Source of the DNA: Microbacterium testaceum
Lineage (GTDB): Bacteria > Actinomycetota > Actinomycetes > Actinomycetales > Microbacteriaceae
DNA length: 64,000 nt
Assembly (NCBI RefSeq): GCF_001476655.1
Contig: NZ_LDRT01000021.1
Coordinates: forward strand, 1 to 64,000
Direction: 5' to 3'
Shown: positions 1 through 7,751 of the stretch, piece by piece
Layout: every line of letters begins with the position of its first letter
How positions within the stretch are numbered: position 1 is the first letter of the stretch
Notes under the pieces: generated by a model
Told to the model about the DNA's origin: nothing
The model's input: only the letters and a program-made list of their open reading frames with translations
Databases searched by the model: none
Translations under genes and position numbers: made by a program

Positions 1-17
1 ATTTGTAGAAGAGACAG
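1..17. other. Probable Tn5 (Nextera) mosaic-end adapter remnant at a contig end
   Basis: The first 17 bases match 15 of the last 17 bases of the Tn5 mosaic end, including the diagnostic AAGAGACAG at positions 9-17. The stretch is AT-rich in a roughly 70 percent GC genome and joins ordinary GC-rich sequence abruptly at base 18. Reading this as library adapter rather than genome is inference. Confidence 0.75.
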
Positions 18-53
18 CTCCTCGACGCCGCCCGCGCACCAGAAGGACACCGC

Positions 54-947
54 ATGAACGCTCCCGCCGCCCTCACTCCCGGCCGCGTGCTGCGGGAGCT
101 GTTCGTCTCGTCACGACCGGTGAGCTGGATCAACACCGCATTCCCCTTCGCTGTCGCGTACCTGCTGACCACGCGGAGCGTCGACGCGACCTTGATCGTC
201 GGCATCCTGTTCTTCCTCGTTCCCTACAACCTCGCGATGTACGGCGTGAACGATGTGTTCGACTACGAGTCCGACCTGCGCAATCCCCGCAAGGGCGGTA
301 CCCACGGCGCCGTACTCGACAAGCGGATGCACTCCATCACGCTGTGGGCCTCGGCCCTGTCGTGCCTGCCTTTCGTCGTGTACCTCGTGATCATCGGCTC
401 GCCGTTGTCGTGGCTCGTGCTCGCGCTGAGCCTGTTCTTCGTGGTGTTCTACTCCGCGCCGCCCCTGCGGCTGAAGGAGCGACCGTTCGCCGACTCGATG
501 ACGAGCAGCATCCACTTCTTCTCCCCCGCCGTGTACGGCCTCGTGCTCGCGGGGGCCGCGTGGACTGCGCAGCTCGTCTTCGTCCTCGTGGCCTTCGCCC
601 TCTGGGGCGTGGCCTCGCACGCCTTCGGCGCCGTCCAGGACGTCGAAGCCGACCGCGCCGCGGACATCTCCTCGATCGCCACCGCGCGGGGCGCGCGCTG
701 GACCGTGCGCTTCGCCCTCGTCGCCTACCTGCTCGCCGGTGTCGCGATGCTCTTCACCGCGTGGCCCGGACCTCTGGCCGCCGTGCTCGTGATTCCCTAC
801 CTCGTCGTGTGCTGGCCCTACCGGAACGTGACGGATGCCGACAGCGACCGCGCCACGGCCGGATGGAACCGCTTCCTGTGGCTGAACCAGATCGCCGGCT
901 TCGGCACGACCATGCTCCTGATCTGGTGGTGGTTCCTCACGGCGTGA
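54..947 (+). CDS. UbiA-family prenyltransferase, probably lycopene elongase-like (CrtEb type)
   Basis: Integral membrane prenyltransferase of 297 residues. It carries the two aspartate-rich motifs of the UbiA superfamily: NDVFDYESD at residues 66-74 and DVEADRAAD at 196-204. Both are expected to bind Mg-diphosphate of the isoprenoid donor. A YSAPPLRLKERP stretch at 133-144 is typical of the family, and eight or nine hydrophobic segments are visible. In Microbacteriaceae such proteins close the crt cluster and elongate lycopene on the way to C50 carotenoids; the rest of the cluster would lie before base 1, so the substrate is inferred. The ATG at 54 has a purine-rich AGAAGGA ribosome site at 41-47. 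Another UbiA substrate cannot be excluded. Confidence 0.85.
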   Translation: MNAPAALTPGRVLRELFVSSRPVSWINTAFPFAVAYLLTTRSVDATLIVGILFFLVPYNLAMYGVNDVFDYESDLRNPRKGGTHGAVLDKRMHSITLWASALSCLPFVVYLVIIGSPLSWLVLALSLFFVVFYSAPPLRLKERPFADSMTSSIHFFSPAVYGLVLAGAAWTAQLVFVLVAFALWGVASHAFGAVQDVEADRAADISSIATARGARWTVRFALVAYLLAGVAMLFTAWPGPLAAVLVIPYLVVCWPYRNVTDADSDRATAGWNRFLWLNQIAGFGTTMLLIWWWFLTA

Positions 948-1022
948 TCGGGGGTCGTCGCCCGTCGGCTCAGGACGTGGGGGGGGCGCGTGCCGACGCC
1001 GGGGCGCGGGGCGGCACAACAC

Positions 1023-1106
1023 GGGTGACGCGGCACGGGGGCCGCGGCACGGGCGACGCGGGACCGGCGACGCGGCACTGCGGCCGCGGCACGAGTGCCG
1101 CGGCAC
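1023..1106. repeat. 14-bp tandem repeat array, six units
   Basis: Six head-to-tail 14-mers start at 1023, 1037, 1051, 1065, 1079 and 1093, with consensus GGGYGMCGCGGCAC. Most differences are in the first six bases, and GCGGCAC is nearly constant. A unit of 14 is not a multiple of three, and the array lies between convergent genes, so it is non-coding. It is a candidate variable-number locus. Confidence 0.8.
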
Positions 1107-1117
1107 GGCACGGACGG

Positions 1118-1156
1118 CGAACGCCGGTGCCCGCGTCAGCGGGGCACCGGCGTTCG
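1118..1156. terminator. Bidirectional hairpin terminator between convergent genes
   Basis: A perfect 15-bp stem pairs 1118-1132 with 1142-1156 around a 9-base loop. It lies 14 bases past the stop of the UPF0182 gene and also downstream of the prenyltransferase. There is no T tract on either strand, as is common in high-GC actinobacteria. Confidence 0.8.
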
Positions 1157-1170
1157 TGGTGGATCGGGCG

Positions 1171-4089
1171 TCAGCCGCCCTGGTTCTGCGTGCTCCCGGA
1201 GGACGGGGCCTCCAGCTCGAGCAGGCGCTGGACCGCGGCCGTCAGGCGAGCATCCTGCGTGGCGAAGGCCGCGAGGTCACCGCTGGTGAGTGCCTGCTGG
1301 CGAGCGTTCAACGCGTCGCGCGCCTCCTGCAACGCGGCCGCGTAGTCGCCGGCCGGGACCGTCGGGGTGGTCGGCGTCGTCGGGTTCTCGCCCTGATCCG
1401 TCGGGGTCACCGATTCGTCACCCGTATCAGCACCCGAGTCACCGCCGAACAGGGTGTCGAGCGCCTCGCTCAGAGTGTTCTCGAACGCGATCTTGTCTCC
1501 GAACGCGACGAGGACACGGCGCAGCTGCGGCAGCTTGGTGTCACCGGAGGACTGCACGAACACGGGCTGGACGTACAGCAGACCGCCGCCCACGGGGAGT
1601 GTCAGCAAGTTGCCGTTGAGCACCTGCGACTGCCCCTGCTGGAGGATGTTGATCTGCGAGGAGACGTTCGTGTCCGAGTCGAAGGTGTTCTGCACCTGAC
1701 CGGGTCCGGGGACTGTCGTGGCCGCGTCGATCACGAGCATGCGCAATCGCCCGTAGTCGTCGCGTTTCGTGCCCTGGGTGTCACCGGCATTGGAATCCAC
1801 AGCGAGATAGCCCGTGAGCACGTTTCTCGCCTGCCCGCCCTGCGAGGCCGGGATGAAGCTCGTGAACATCGAGTAAGACGGCGCATCCTGACTGGGCATC
1901 TTCATCGTCAGGTAGTACGGCGGCTGCAGCTCGCTCGCGTTCTGCGGGTCGTTGGGCGTGGCCCATCGGTTGTCCTGCTGGAAGAACGACCGCGCGTCGT
2001 CGACGTGGTAGACCCCGAGCATCGAGCGCTGCACCTTCATCAGGTCGGTGGGGTACCGCACGTGGCTCATCAGGTCGGCCGACATGGTGTTCCACGGCTG
2101 CAACGTCGACGGGTAGATCTTCTGCCACGTCTGCAGCACGGGATCCTGGTCGTCCCAGGCGTAGAGCGTCACGGAACCGTCGTACGCGTCCACCGTGGCC
2201 TTGACCGAGTTGCGGATGTAGTTGATGTCATCCAGCGCGTAGGTCGGCTGCGGGTTGTTCGAGTCGGCGATCGCACGCGAGAGCGAGACGCCGGTCGAGT
2301 ACGGATAGTTCGCGCTCGTGGTGTACCCGTCCACGACCCACTTGATACGCCCGTCGACCACGGTGGGGTATGGGTCGCTGTCGAGCGTGAGGTAGGGAGC
2401 GACCTTCTGCACGCGCTCCTTGGGGTTGCGGTCGTACAGGATCTGCGAGTCCTGGTTGACGTAGTCCGAGAACAGGATCTGCTCCGACTGGAACTTCAGC
2501 GCGTAGATCAGCCGGTTGAAGACGTTGCCGACGCTCGGCCCGCCGTTGCCGCGGAACGTGGTGCGCGTCTCCGTGCCACCGTCCGCACCCAGCGGGTAGT
2601 CGAGCTCGATGTCCTCGCCACCCTCGGGTCCGCCGACGATCGAGTACGGCGGCGACTGTTCTCCGAAGTAGACGCGCGGCTCGTAGTTCAGGTCGGTCAG
2701 GAAGCCGGTTCCGGGGATGGCGCGCTCGAGGAAGACGGGATCGCCGTCCGCCGTGCGCTCGTTGCCCGCCGCTGCGACCATGCCGTAGCCGTGGGTGTAG
2801 ACGAGGGTCGAGTTCTGCCAGGTGTTGGCATCGCCCAGCTGGCTGGTGTTCAGCTCACGGAGCGAGACGACGGCATCCTGACTCTGTCCATTGATCTGAT
2901 ACCGGTCGACGTCGAGCGGCTCGGCGAACTGGTAATAGGAGCGGTACTGCTCGAGCTGACGGACGGTGGGGCCGATGATCGCCGGGTCCATGATGCGCAG
3001 CTGAGCGGTGGATGCCGCGTCGTTGCGGAGCTGCCCCGCCTGCGCCTGCGTAGCGGCCTCGAAGTTCTCTTTCTCGACCTTGTCGATGCCGTACGCGGCC
3101 TTGGTGTTGTCGAGGTTCCGTTGGTAGAACTGGCTCTCGAGCGAGAGCTGGTTGGGCCGCACCTGGAAGGTGTTCACGGCCCACGGGATCGCTGCACCCA
3201 CGACGATCGCCGAGACGACGAGCAGGGCGGTCGCGATCAGCGGGTAACGCCAGCGGCCGATGAACGCCGTCACGAAGAAGGCGAGCGCGACGATCACCGC
3301 GGCGATGGCGAGGATCGTCTGCCCCGGGATGACCGCGTTCGCGCCCACGTAACCGGGACCCGTGATGCGGTCGTCGGGCTGCACGAGGGTGCGGTAGCGG
3401 TCGAGCCAGAGGCTCGCCGCCTGGAGCAGGAGGTACAGGCCGGCGAGGACCGCCAGCTGGATGCGCGCAGCCTTCGAGATGCGAAGCTCACGCTGCCCGA
3501 CACGCACGGATCCGTACAGGTACGACACCACGGCGGTGAGCAGGAGCGAGACCAGGGCGACCGCCGACGCGAAGCCCAGGACCGCGGAGTAGAACGGCAT
3601 CGCGAACATGTAGAACCCGGTGTCGAGCCCGAACTGCGGGTCGGTGACCGAGGTCTGGACGCCGTTCGCCCACAGCCACGTGGTCTCCCACTGGGCCGAG
3701 GCGGCGAAACCGGCGAAGAAGCCGAAGAAGATGGGGATCCCCCACATGGCGAGGCGGCGCAGCGGCTCCACGACCTCCTGGTAGCGATCCAGCTGAGAGC
3801 TCAGCCGCGCGTAGACCGGCCGCAACCGGTACGCGAGCTGGATCGCCGCCCACACCGGCACGGCCATCGCGAGGAACCCGACGACGAACATCACGGCGCG
3901 GGCGATCCACTGCGTGGACAGGACCGTGGTGAACCCCAGCTGGGCGAACCACATCCAATCGGCGTAGAGGTTCGCGAAGACGAAGAACGCCACGACCAGA
4001 GCGGCGATGATCGCCAAGCTGATCGAGATGATCCGTCGGGAGCGGTTCGGCGGCGTGGCCTGGTTCGGCGCTGAGGTCGTGGTCACCAC
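1171..4089 (-). CDS. UPF0182 family membrane protein
   Basis: A 972-residue protein of the actinobacterial UPF0182 family (mycobacterial Rv3193c type), function unknown. The N-terminal third has about seven hydrophobic helices. The long C-terminal part, from about residue 300, is hydrophilic and probably extracytoplasmic; it ends in a Thr/Pro-rich linker and a helical tail. The gene sits beside the PDZ/Lon-like protease, as in other actinobacteria. Two GTG codons stand in tandem at 4089 and 4086. A -10 hexamer TAGGAT (4098-4093) ends exactly 6 bp before the second, so the mRNA is probably leaderless and the true start may be 4086. The complementary strand is open over almost the same span; that frame is a codon-bias shadow. 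Confidence 0.93.
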   Translation of the reverse strand: MVTTTSAPNQATPPNRSRRIISISLAIIAALVVAFFVFANLYADWMWFAQLGFTTVLSTQWIARAVMFVVGFLAMAVPVWAAIQLAYRLRPVYARLSSQLDRYQEVVEPLRRLAMWGIPIFFGFFAGFAASAQWETTWLWANGVQTSVTDPQFGLDTGFYMFAMPFYSAVLGFASAVALVSLLLTAVVSYLYGSVRVGQRELRISKAARIQLAVLAGLYLLLQAASLWLDRYRTLVQPDDRITGPGYVGANAVIPGQTILAIAAVIVALAFFVTAFIGRWRYPLIATALLVVSAIVVGAAIPWAVNTFQVRPNQLSLESQFYQRNLDNTKAAYGIDKVEKENFEAATQAQAGQLRNDAASTAQLRIMDPAIIGPTVRQLEQYRSYYQFAEPLDVDRYQINGQSQDAVVSLRELNTSQLGDANTWQNSTLVYTHGYGMVAAAGNERTADGDPVFLERAIPGTGFLTDLNYEPRVYFGEQSPPYSIVGGPEGGEDIELDYPLGADGGTETRTTFRGNGGPSVGNVFNRLIYALKFQSEQILFSDYVNQDSQILYDRNPKERVQKVAPYLTLDSDPYPTVVDGRIKWVVDGYTTSANYPYSTGVSLSRAIADSNNPQPTYALDDINYIRNSVKATVDAYDGSVTLYAWDDQDPVLQTWQKIYPSTLQPWNTMSADLMSHVRYPTDLMKVQRSMLGVYHVDDARSFFQQDNRWATPNDPQNASELQPPYYLTMKMPSQDAPSYSMFTSFIPASQGGQARNVLTGYLAVDSNAGDTQGTKRDDYGRLRMLVIDAATTVPGPGQVQNTFDSDTNVSSQINILQQGQSQVLNGNLLTLPVGGGLLYVQPVFVQSSGDTKLPQLRRVLVAFGDKIAFENTLSEALDTLFGGDSGADTGDESVTPTDQGENPTTPTTPTVPAGDYAAALQEARDALNARQQALTSGDLAAFATQDARLTAAVQRLLELEAPSSGSTQNQGG

Positions 4090-4092
4090 CTC

Positions 4093-4098
4093 ATCCTA
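4093..4098 (-). promoter_or_regulatory. -10 element of a leaderless promoter for the UPF0182 gene
   Basis: TAGGAT on the minus strand, 6 bp before the GTG at 4086. Confidence 0.6.
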
Positions 4099-4128
4099 GG
4101 CGCGACCGCGGGGCGTGAGCCGTGGATA

Positions 4129-5268
4129 CTACGATCCCGTGCTGTTCCCCGCCTCGCACGAGGGCAGGGCATCGAGATCCCCGCCGTCGCGGATCGTCTC
4201 GAGCACCTTGAGCGAGTCCGAGAGCGTCGAGACGGCGAACACCCGGATGCCGCTGGGCACATGACCCACGACTTCGTTGCAGTTCGCCGAAGGGGCCAGG
4301 AACCAGGTGGCTCCGGCATCCCGAGCTCCGTAGAGCTTCTGCCGGATGCCACCGATCGCGCCCACCTGCCCCTTGTCGTCGATCGTGCCGGTGCCGGCGA
4401 TGTGCTGGCCGCCGGTGAGGTCCCCGGGCGACATCTTGTCGATGATGCCGAGCGCGAACATCATGCCGGCGCTCGGGCCGCCGATGTCGTTCAGCTGGAT
4501 CTTGACGTCGACGGGGAGGTCGAATCCGATCGCCAGCGAGACGCCGACGAGCCACTGTTGCTGGCCGCCGACCTCACCCTGGCGCGGGGTGACGGTCGCG
4601 GTCGTCGGGGCGTCGTCGCGCTTGATGCCGAAGGTGACCGGCTGACCGCCTGCCGCCTGGATCGCCGCTTTGACGTCGTCGGCGGTCGCCGTGGCGGTCC
4701 CGTTCACCGACTCGATCACGTCACCGGCCTCGAGGATTCCCGCGGCGGCACCGTCGCCGGTCACGCTCCCGACGACGATGCCCTGGGGGACGTCGTACCC
4801 GAGCTCGCGGAGCGCCGCCGCGGACGCCTCGAGCTGCGAATCGGTCATGAGAGCCGCGTTCTCGGTGTTGCGCTGCTCGGTGGACTGCCCCGACGGGAAG
4901 ATCCGGTCGATGGGCACGACCGCACGGGAGGGATCGAACCACGCGAGCGCCAGTTCGATCCAGGTGGGCGTGCGTTCGCGGTTGCCGTTGACCTGCACGG
5001 TCAGCAGGTCGAGTTGGCCCGTCGTCGGATCGGCCTTCTCGTCCGGGACCGTGATGAGCGGGACGTCCACACCGTCGGCGTTCTTCGACGTGCCGAGGGT
5101 GTTCAGCACCGGTCCGGGCTGCTGGATCACGTAGGACGTCGGCAGGAAGGTCAGCAGGAAGAGCACCACGACGGCGACGGCGAGGGACCACAGTCCGAAG
5201 ATCGTGGTGCGTGACCGTCGGCGCGCGGGAGCGGGCACGACGGAGACGTTCTCGTCGAACAGGGTCAC
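4129..5268 (-). CDS. Membrane-anchored PDZ domain and Lon-like serine protease
   Basis: A 379-residue protein with one transmembrane helix (about 22-43), a PDZ domain (about 150-225) and a C-terminal Lon-type (S16) protease domain. The catalytic serine is in GGPSAGMM (Ser266) and the probable catalytic lysine in GGIRQK (Lys311), the usual Ser-Lys dyad spacing. It is therefore predicted to act as an exported peptidase outside the membrane, like the YlbL family. The GTG at 5268 was chosen because AGGTAGGA lies just upstream and the protein then begins with a short charged leader before the helix. Upstream in-frame codons would add a compositionally odd 79 residues overlapping the divergent gene. 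The target is unknown. Confidence 0.9.
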   Translation of the reverse strand: MTLFDENVSVVPAPARRRSRTTIFGLWSLAVAVVVLFLLTFLPTSYVIQQPGPVLNTLGTSKNADGVDVPLITVPDEKADPTTGQLDLLTVQVNGNRERTPTWIELALAWFDPSRAVVPIDRIFPSGQSTEQRNTENAALMTDSQLEASAAALRELGYDVPQGIVVGSVTGDGAAAGILEAGDVIESVNGTATATADDVKAAIQAAGGQPVTFGIKRDDAPTTATVTPRQGEVGGQQQWLVGVSLAIGFDLPVDVKIQLNDIGGPSAGMMFALGIIDKMSPGDLTGGQHIAGTGTIDDKGQVGAIGGIRQKLYGARDAGATWFLAPSANCNEVVGHVPSGIRVFAVSTLSDSLKVLETIRDGGDLDALPSCEAGNSTGS

Positions 5269-5348
5269 GGGTCCTACCTTTGCCGGGTCGTTCGCGCGCG
5301 GCGTAAGCGGCGTGGAGCCGAGCCGGGGAGAGCGAGGAATCGTGCAAC

Positions 5349-5354
5349 TAGCGT
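5349..5354 (+). promoter_or_regulatory. Candidate -10 element for the DUF2342 gene
   Basis: TAGCGT at 5349-5354 would give a leader of about 30 bases containing the GAGAGG ribosome site of the GTG at 5393. Confidence 0.4.
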
Positions 5355-5392
5355 AGATCCCGTTCCCCTTGACCTGGCTGAGAGGCGAAGAA

Positions 5393-6820
5393 GTGGCAGA
5401 CGACGACCGGAACCCTGAAGAAGAGTTCCAGGAACTCATGCGTCGCCTGATGTCGGGCGACATGTCGGGCATCGACCCCGAACAGCTGTCGCGGCTGTCG
5501 GGCATGCAGATCGACCCCGCGATGCTGCAGGCCGTGATGAGCCAGCTGCAGGGTGCCTTCGCGGGGGCCCAGGACGGCGTCGACTGGAGCCTGGCGGAAC
5601 GTCAGGCCCTGCACATCGCCAACCAGGACGGCCAGGGCGTCACCATGGGGCAGAGCACCGACCTCTCGCAGGCCTTCTCGCTCGCCAACCTCTGGCTCGG
5701 TGAGGCGACGAACATCTCCGATCTCTCCCAGCCCGCTCGGGCGATCACCCGCGGCGCCTGGGTCACCGCGACCCTCCCGCTCTGGCAGGAGCTGGCCGAA
5801 CCTGTCGCCACGAGCATCGCCGATGCGCTGACCGACGCTCTCGGACAGCAGGCGCCCGACGACATGCAGGAGATGATCGCGGGTGCCGGTCGCCTCATGC
5901 GCACCGTCGGAGGCTCTCTGTTCGCCACGCAGCTCGGCCAGGTCGTCGGTCGCCTGTCCACCGAGGTCGTGGGCGGCGGAGACGTCGGGATCCCGGTGAT
6001 GCCCGATGGTGAGGCAGCGATCCTGCCGCAGAACTTCGCCGATTTCGGGCGCGACCTCGAGATCCCCGACGACCAGCTCGCGCTGTATCTCGCGACGCGC
6101 GAGCTCGCACACGCGCGTCTCTTCCGGCACGCCCGTTGGCTGCGCCTGCACGTCATCTCCCAGGTGCGCGATTTCGCGCACGGGATCCGCGTCGACACCG
6201 ACGCTCTCGAGGAGCTGGCGTCGCGATTCGATCCTTCGCAGCCCGAGGAACTCCGCAGTGCGTTGGAGAGCGGTGCCCTGCTGCCCGCGCGGTCGGAGGA
6301 GCAGACCGCTGCCTTGACGCGCCTCGAGAACCTGCTCGCCACGATCGAGGGGTGGGTCGACGTGGTCACCGAAGACGCCACCTCGCGGCTGCCCGCGGCC
6401 GCGCGGATCGCCGAGGCGGTCCGTCGCCGTCGCGCTGTCGGCGGGCCCGCCGAGCAAGCACTCGGTTCCCTGGTGGGGCTGGAGCTGCGGCCGCGCCGCA
6501 TGCGAGAGGCAGCAGCCATGTGGCGAGCGGTCACCGAAGCCGTCGGCGTGGCCGGTCGCGACGCGCTCTGGGACTACCCCGACCTCATGCCCTCGGCCGA
6601 GGATGTCGATGACCCGGCCGGCTTGGTGGCCCGCGTGGTCGCGGCGTCGCGCGGTGAGGCCGCACCGACGGATGCCATGGACGATGCGCTCGCGCAGCTG
6701 CTCGCCGAGGAGAGCGGCGACGCCCCCCGCATCGACGACGCGCCGGAGGGTGCGGACACCCCCGAGGCGGACGAAGACGACGGCGACGGCGGGGCTCCGG
6801 GAGACCAGCGCCCGGTCTGA
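5393..6820 (+). CDS. Zinc-dependent metalloprotease-like protein (DUF2342)
   Basis: A 475-residue member of the actinobacterial DUF2342 family (putative zincin or hydrolase, Rv3195 type). Signature features are the acidic Asp/Glu/Met-rich N-terminus and the central RELAHARLFRHARWL segment (around residues 230-245), whose E-x-x-x-H arrangement resembles a zincin helix. The tail is acidic and low in complexity. Substrate and activity are not established. The GTG at 5393 is preferred because GAGAGG lies 7 bases upstream; a TTG at 5369 would add eight residues without a ribosome site. It is divergent from the PDZ protease and co-oriented with the next gene after an 82-bp gap, an order also found in mycobacteria. 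Confidence 0.88.
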   Translation: MADDDRNPEEEFQELMRRLMSGDMSGIDPEQLSRLSGMQIDPAMLQAVMSQLQGAFAGAQDGVDWSLAERQALHIANQDGQGVTMGQSTDLSQAFSLANLWLGEATNISDLSQPARAITRGAWVTATLPLWQELAEPVATSIADALTDALGQQAPDDMQEMIAGAGRLMRTVGGSLFATQLGQVVGRLSTEVVGGGDVGIPVMPDGEAAILPQNFADFGRDLEIPDDQLALYLATRELAHARLFRHARWLRLHVISQVRDFAHGIRVDTDALEELASRFDPSQPEELRSALESGALLPARSEEQTAALTRLENLLATIEGWVDVVTEDATSRLPAAARIAEAVRRRRAVGGPAEQALGSLVGLELRPRRMREAAAMWRAVTEAVGVAGRDALWDYPDLMPSAEDVDDPAGLVARVVAASRGEAAPTDAMDDALAQLLAEESGDAPRIDDAPEGADTPEADEDDGDGGAPGDQRPV

Positions 6821-6902
6821 CACGTCCTCCCCACCATGGACCGCGCTCCCGGAGGGTGTGGATAAGTGACGGCGGCCCGTCGCCGGTCGAGATCATCGTG
6901 GA

Positions 6903-7751
6903 GTGATCCGACTCGACCAGGCTTCTCCCCCGCTGTTCCGTGGCGATGGGACCGTGCAGTTCGGCGCGCCCGCCCGAGCTCTCCTCGATTCCTCGCCGCC
7001 GTGGGTGGAGGCGGCCGTCGGAGCCCTCGAGGCCGGAACGACCCGTAGCGAGCTCCGGGCGCTCGCCCGCCTGCACCGCGCGAAGGACACGGACGCCGAT
7101 GCCCTGCTGCGGGAACTCGCTCCCGTCCTCCGACGACCGCGGCGACAGGTCACCTTCGTCGTGCAGACAGCGGATGACCTCCCCTCATCGGCGGTGCGTG
7201 CGGTCCTCGCCGCGTTGCCGGCGCGCACCGAGGTCGTCGCGTGGGCCGGAACCCACTCCGCGCCCGTGGCATCCGATCGCCGGGTGGTCCTGCTCGCCGC
7301 GCACCGCGTCGATCCTCGTCGCGCGTCCGCTCTCCTCCGCGAGGACATCGTGCATCTGCCCCTCGTCCTCGGCGGCGCGAGCGCGAGAATCGGACCGGTG
7401 GTGCATCCGGGCCGCACCGCGTGCTTGTCCTGCCTGGATGCCACGGCTCGACGTCACGACGACGCGTGGCCGCTGCTCGCGGCTCAGCTGCTCGCGCGCC
7501 CGTGCGCGACGGTCGACGTGGCGCTGGCCGCTGAGGCGGGTCGCGCCGCACGGCACCTGCTCACCGCGCGACCCGGGATCCCGTCCCGTTCCCTGCGCCT
7601 GCACGCCGACTCGATCCGGCGTGTCTGGGAAGACCATCACCCGAGCGCAGACTGCCGCTGCCGATCTCTCGAAGGAAGCGCGACGGCTCACGATCCGCGC
7701 GGCCGCGTCCTCGAGCCCAGCTCACCGACAGCGAGCGCGCGGCCCTCGTGA
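6903..7751 (+). CDS. Cyclodehydratase-like / TOMM leader-binding-like protein with zinc-type cysteines
   Basis: A 282-residue protein of the family found upstream of uvrD2 in actinobacteria (Rv3196 type), annotated variously as cyclodehydratase or TOMM precursor-binding. The recognisable part is HPGRTACLSCLDATARRHDD followed by a C-terminal DCRC. The four cysteines (CxxC plus CxC) probably bind zinc, as in YcaO-partner and ThiF-like proteins. No YcaO, dehydrogenase or precursor-peptide gene lies nearby, so a role in thiazole/oxazole peptides is not supported here. The GTG at 6903 sits 6 bp after GATCAT (6891-6896), a weak leaderless arrangement. Its last 191 bases overlap uvrD2 on the other strand, and the CxC codons lie inside the overlap. 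Confidence 0.75.
   Translation: MIRLDQASPPLFRGDGTVQFGAPARALLDSSPPWVEAAVGALEAGTTRSELRALARLHRAKDTDADALLRELAPVLRRPRRQVTFVVQTADDLPSSAVRAVLAALPARTEVVAWAGTHSAPVASDRRVVLLAAHRVDPRRASALLREDIVHLPLVLGGASARIGPVVHPGRTACLSCLDATARRHDDAWPLLAAQLLARPCATVDVALAAEAGRAARHLLTARPGIPSRSLRLHADSIRRVWEDHHPSADCRCRSLEGSATAHDPRGRVLEPSSPTASARPS

Noticed and set aside
1156-4074. A 972-codon open frame on the plus strand, antisense to the UPF0182 gene
   Set aside because: Its product is Arg/Val/Asp/Gly-rich with no domain pattern. It mirrors the UPF0182 frame, a known effect of high third-position GC. The minus-strand protein has clear membrane helices and family features.
7561-7751. A frameshift that falsely shortened uvrD2 or lengthened its neighbour
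   Set aside because: Both frames stay open with normal codon bias past their conserved motifs, and neither shows a continuing domain in another frame nearby. I keep it as a real overlap, with long-read confirmation suggested.
6903-7751. A thiazole/oxazole-modified peptide cluster
   Set aside because: No YcaO, dehydrogenase, protease or precursor peptide gene lies nearby; the gene has the conserved uvrD2-linked position of a housekeeping family.
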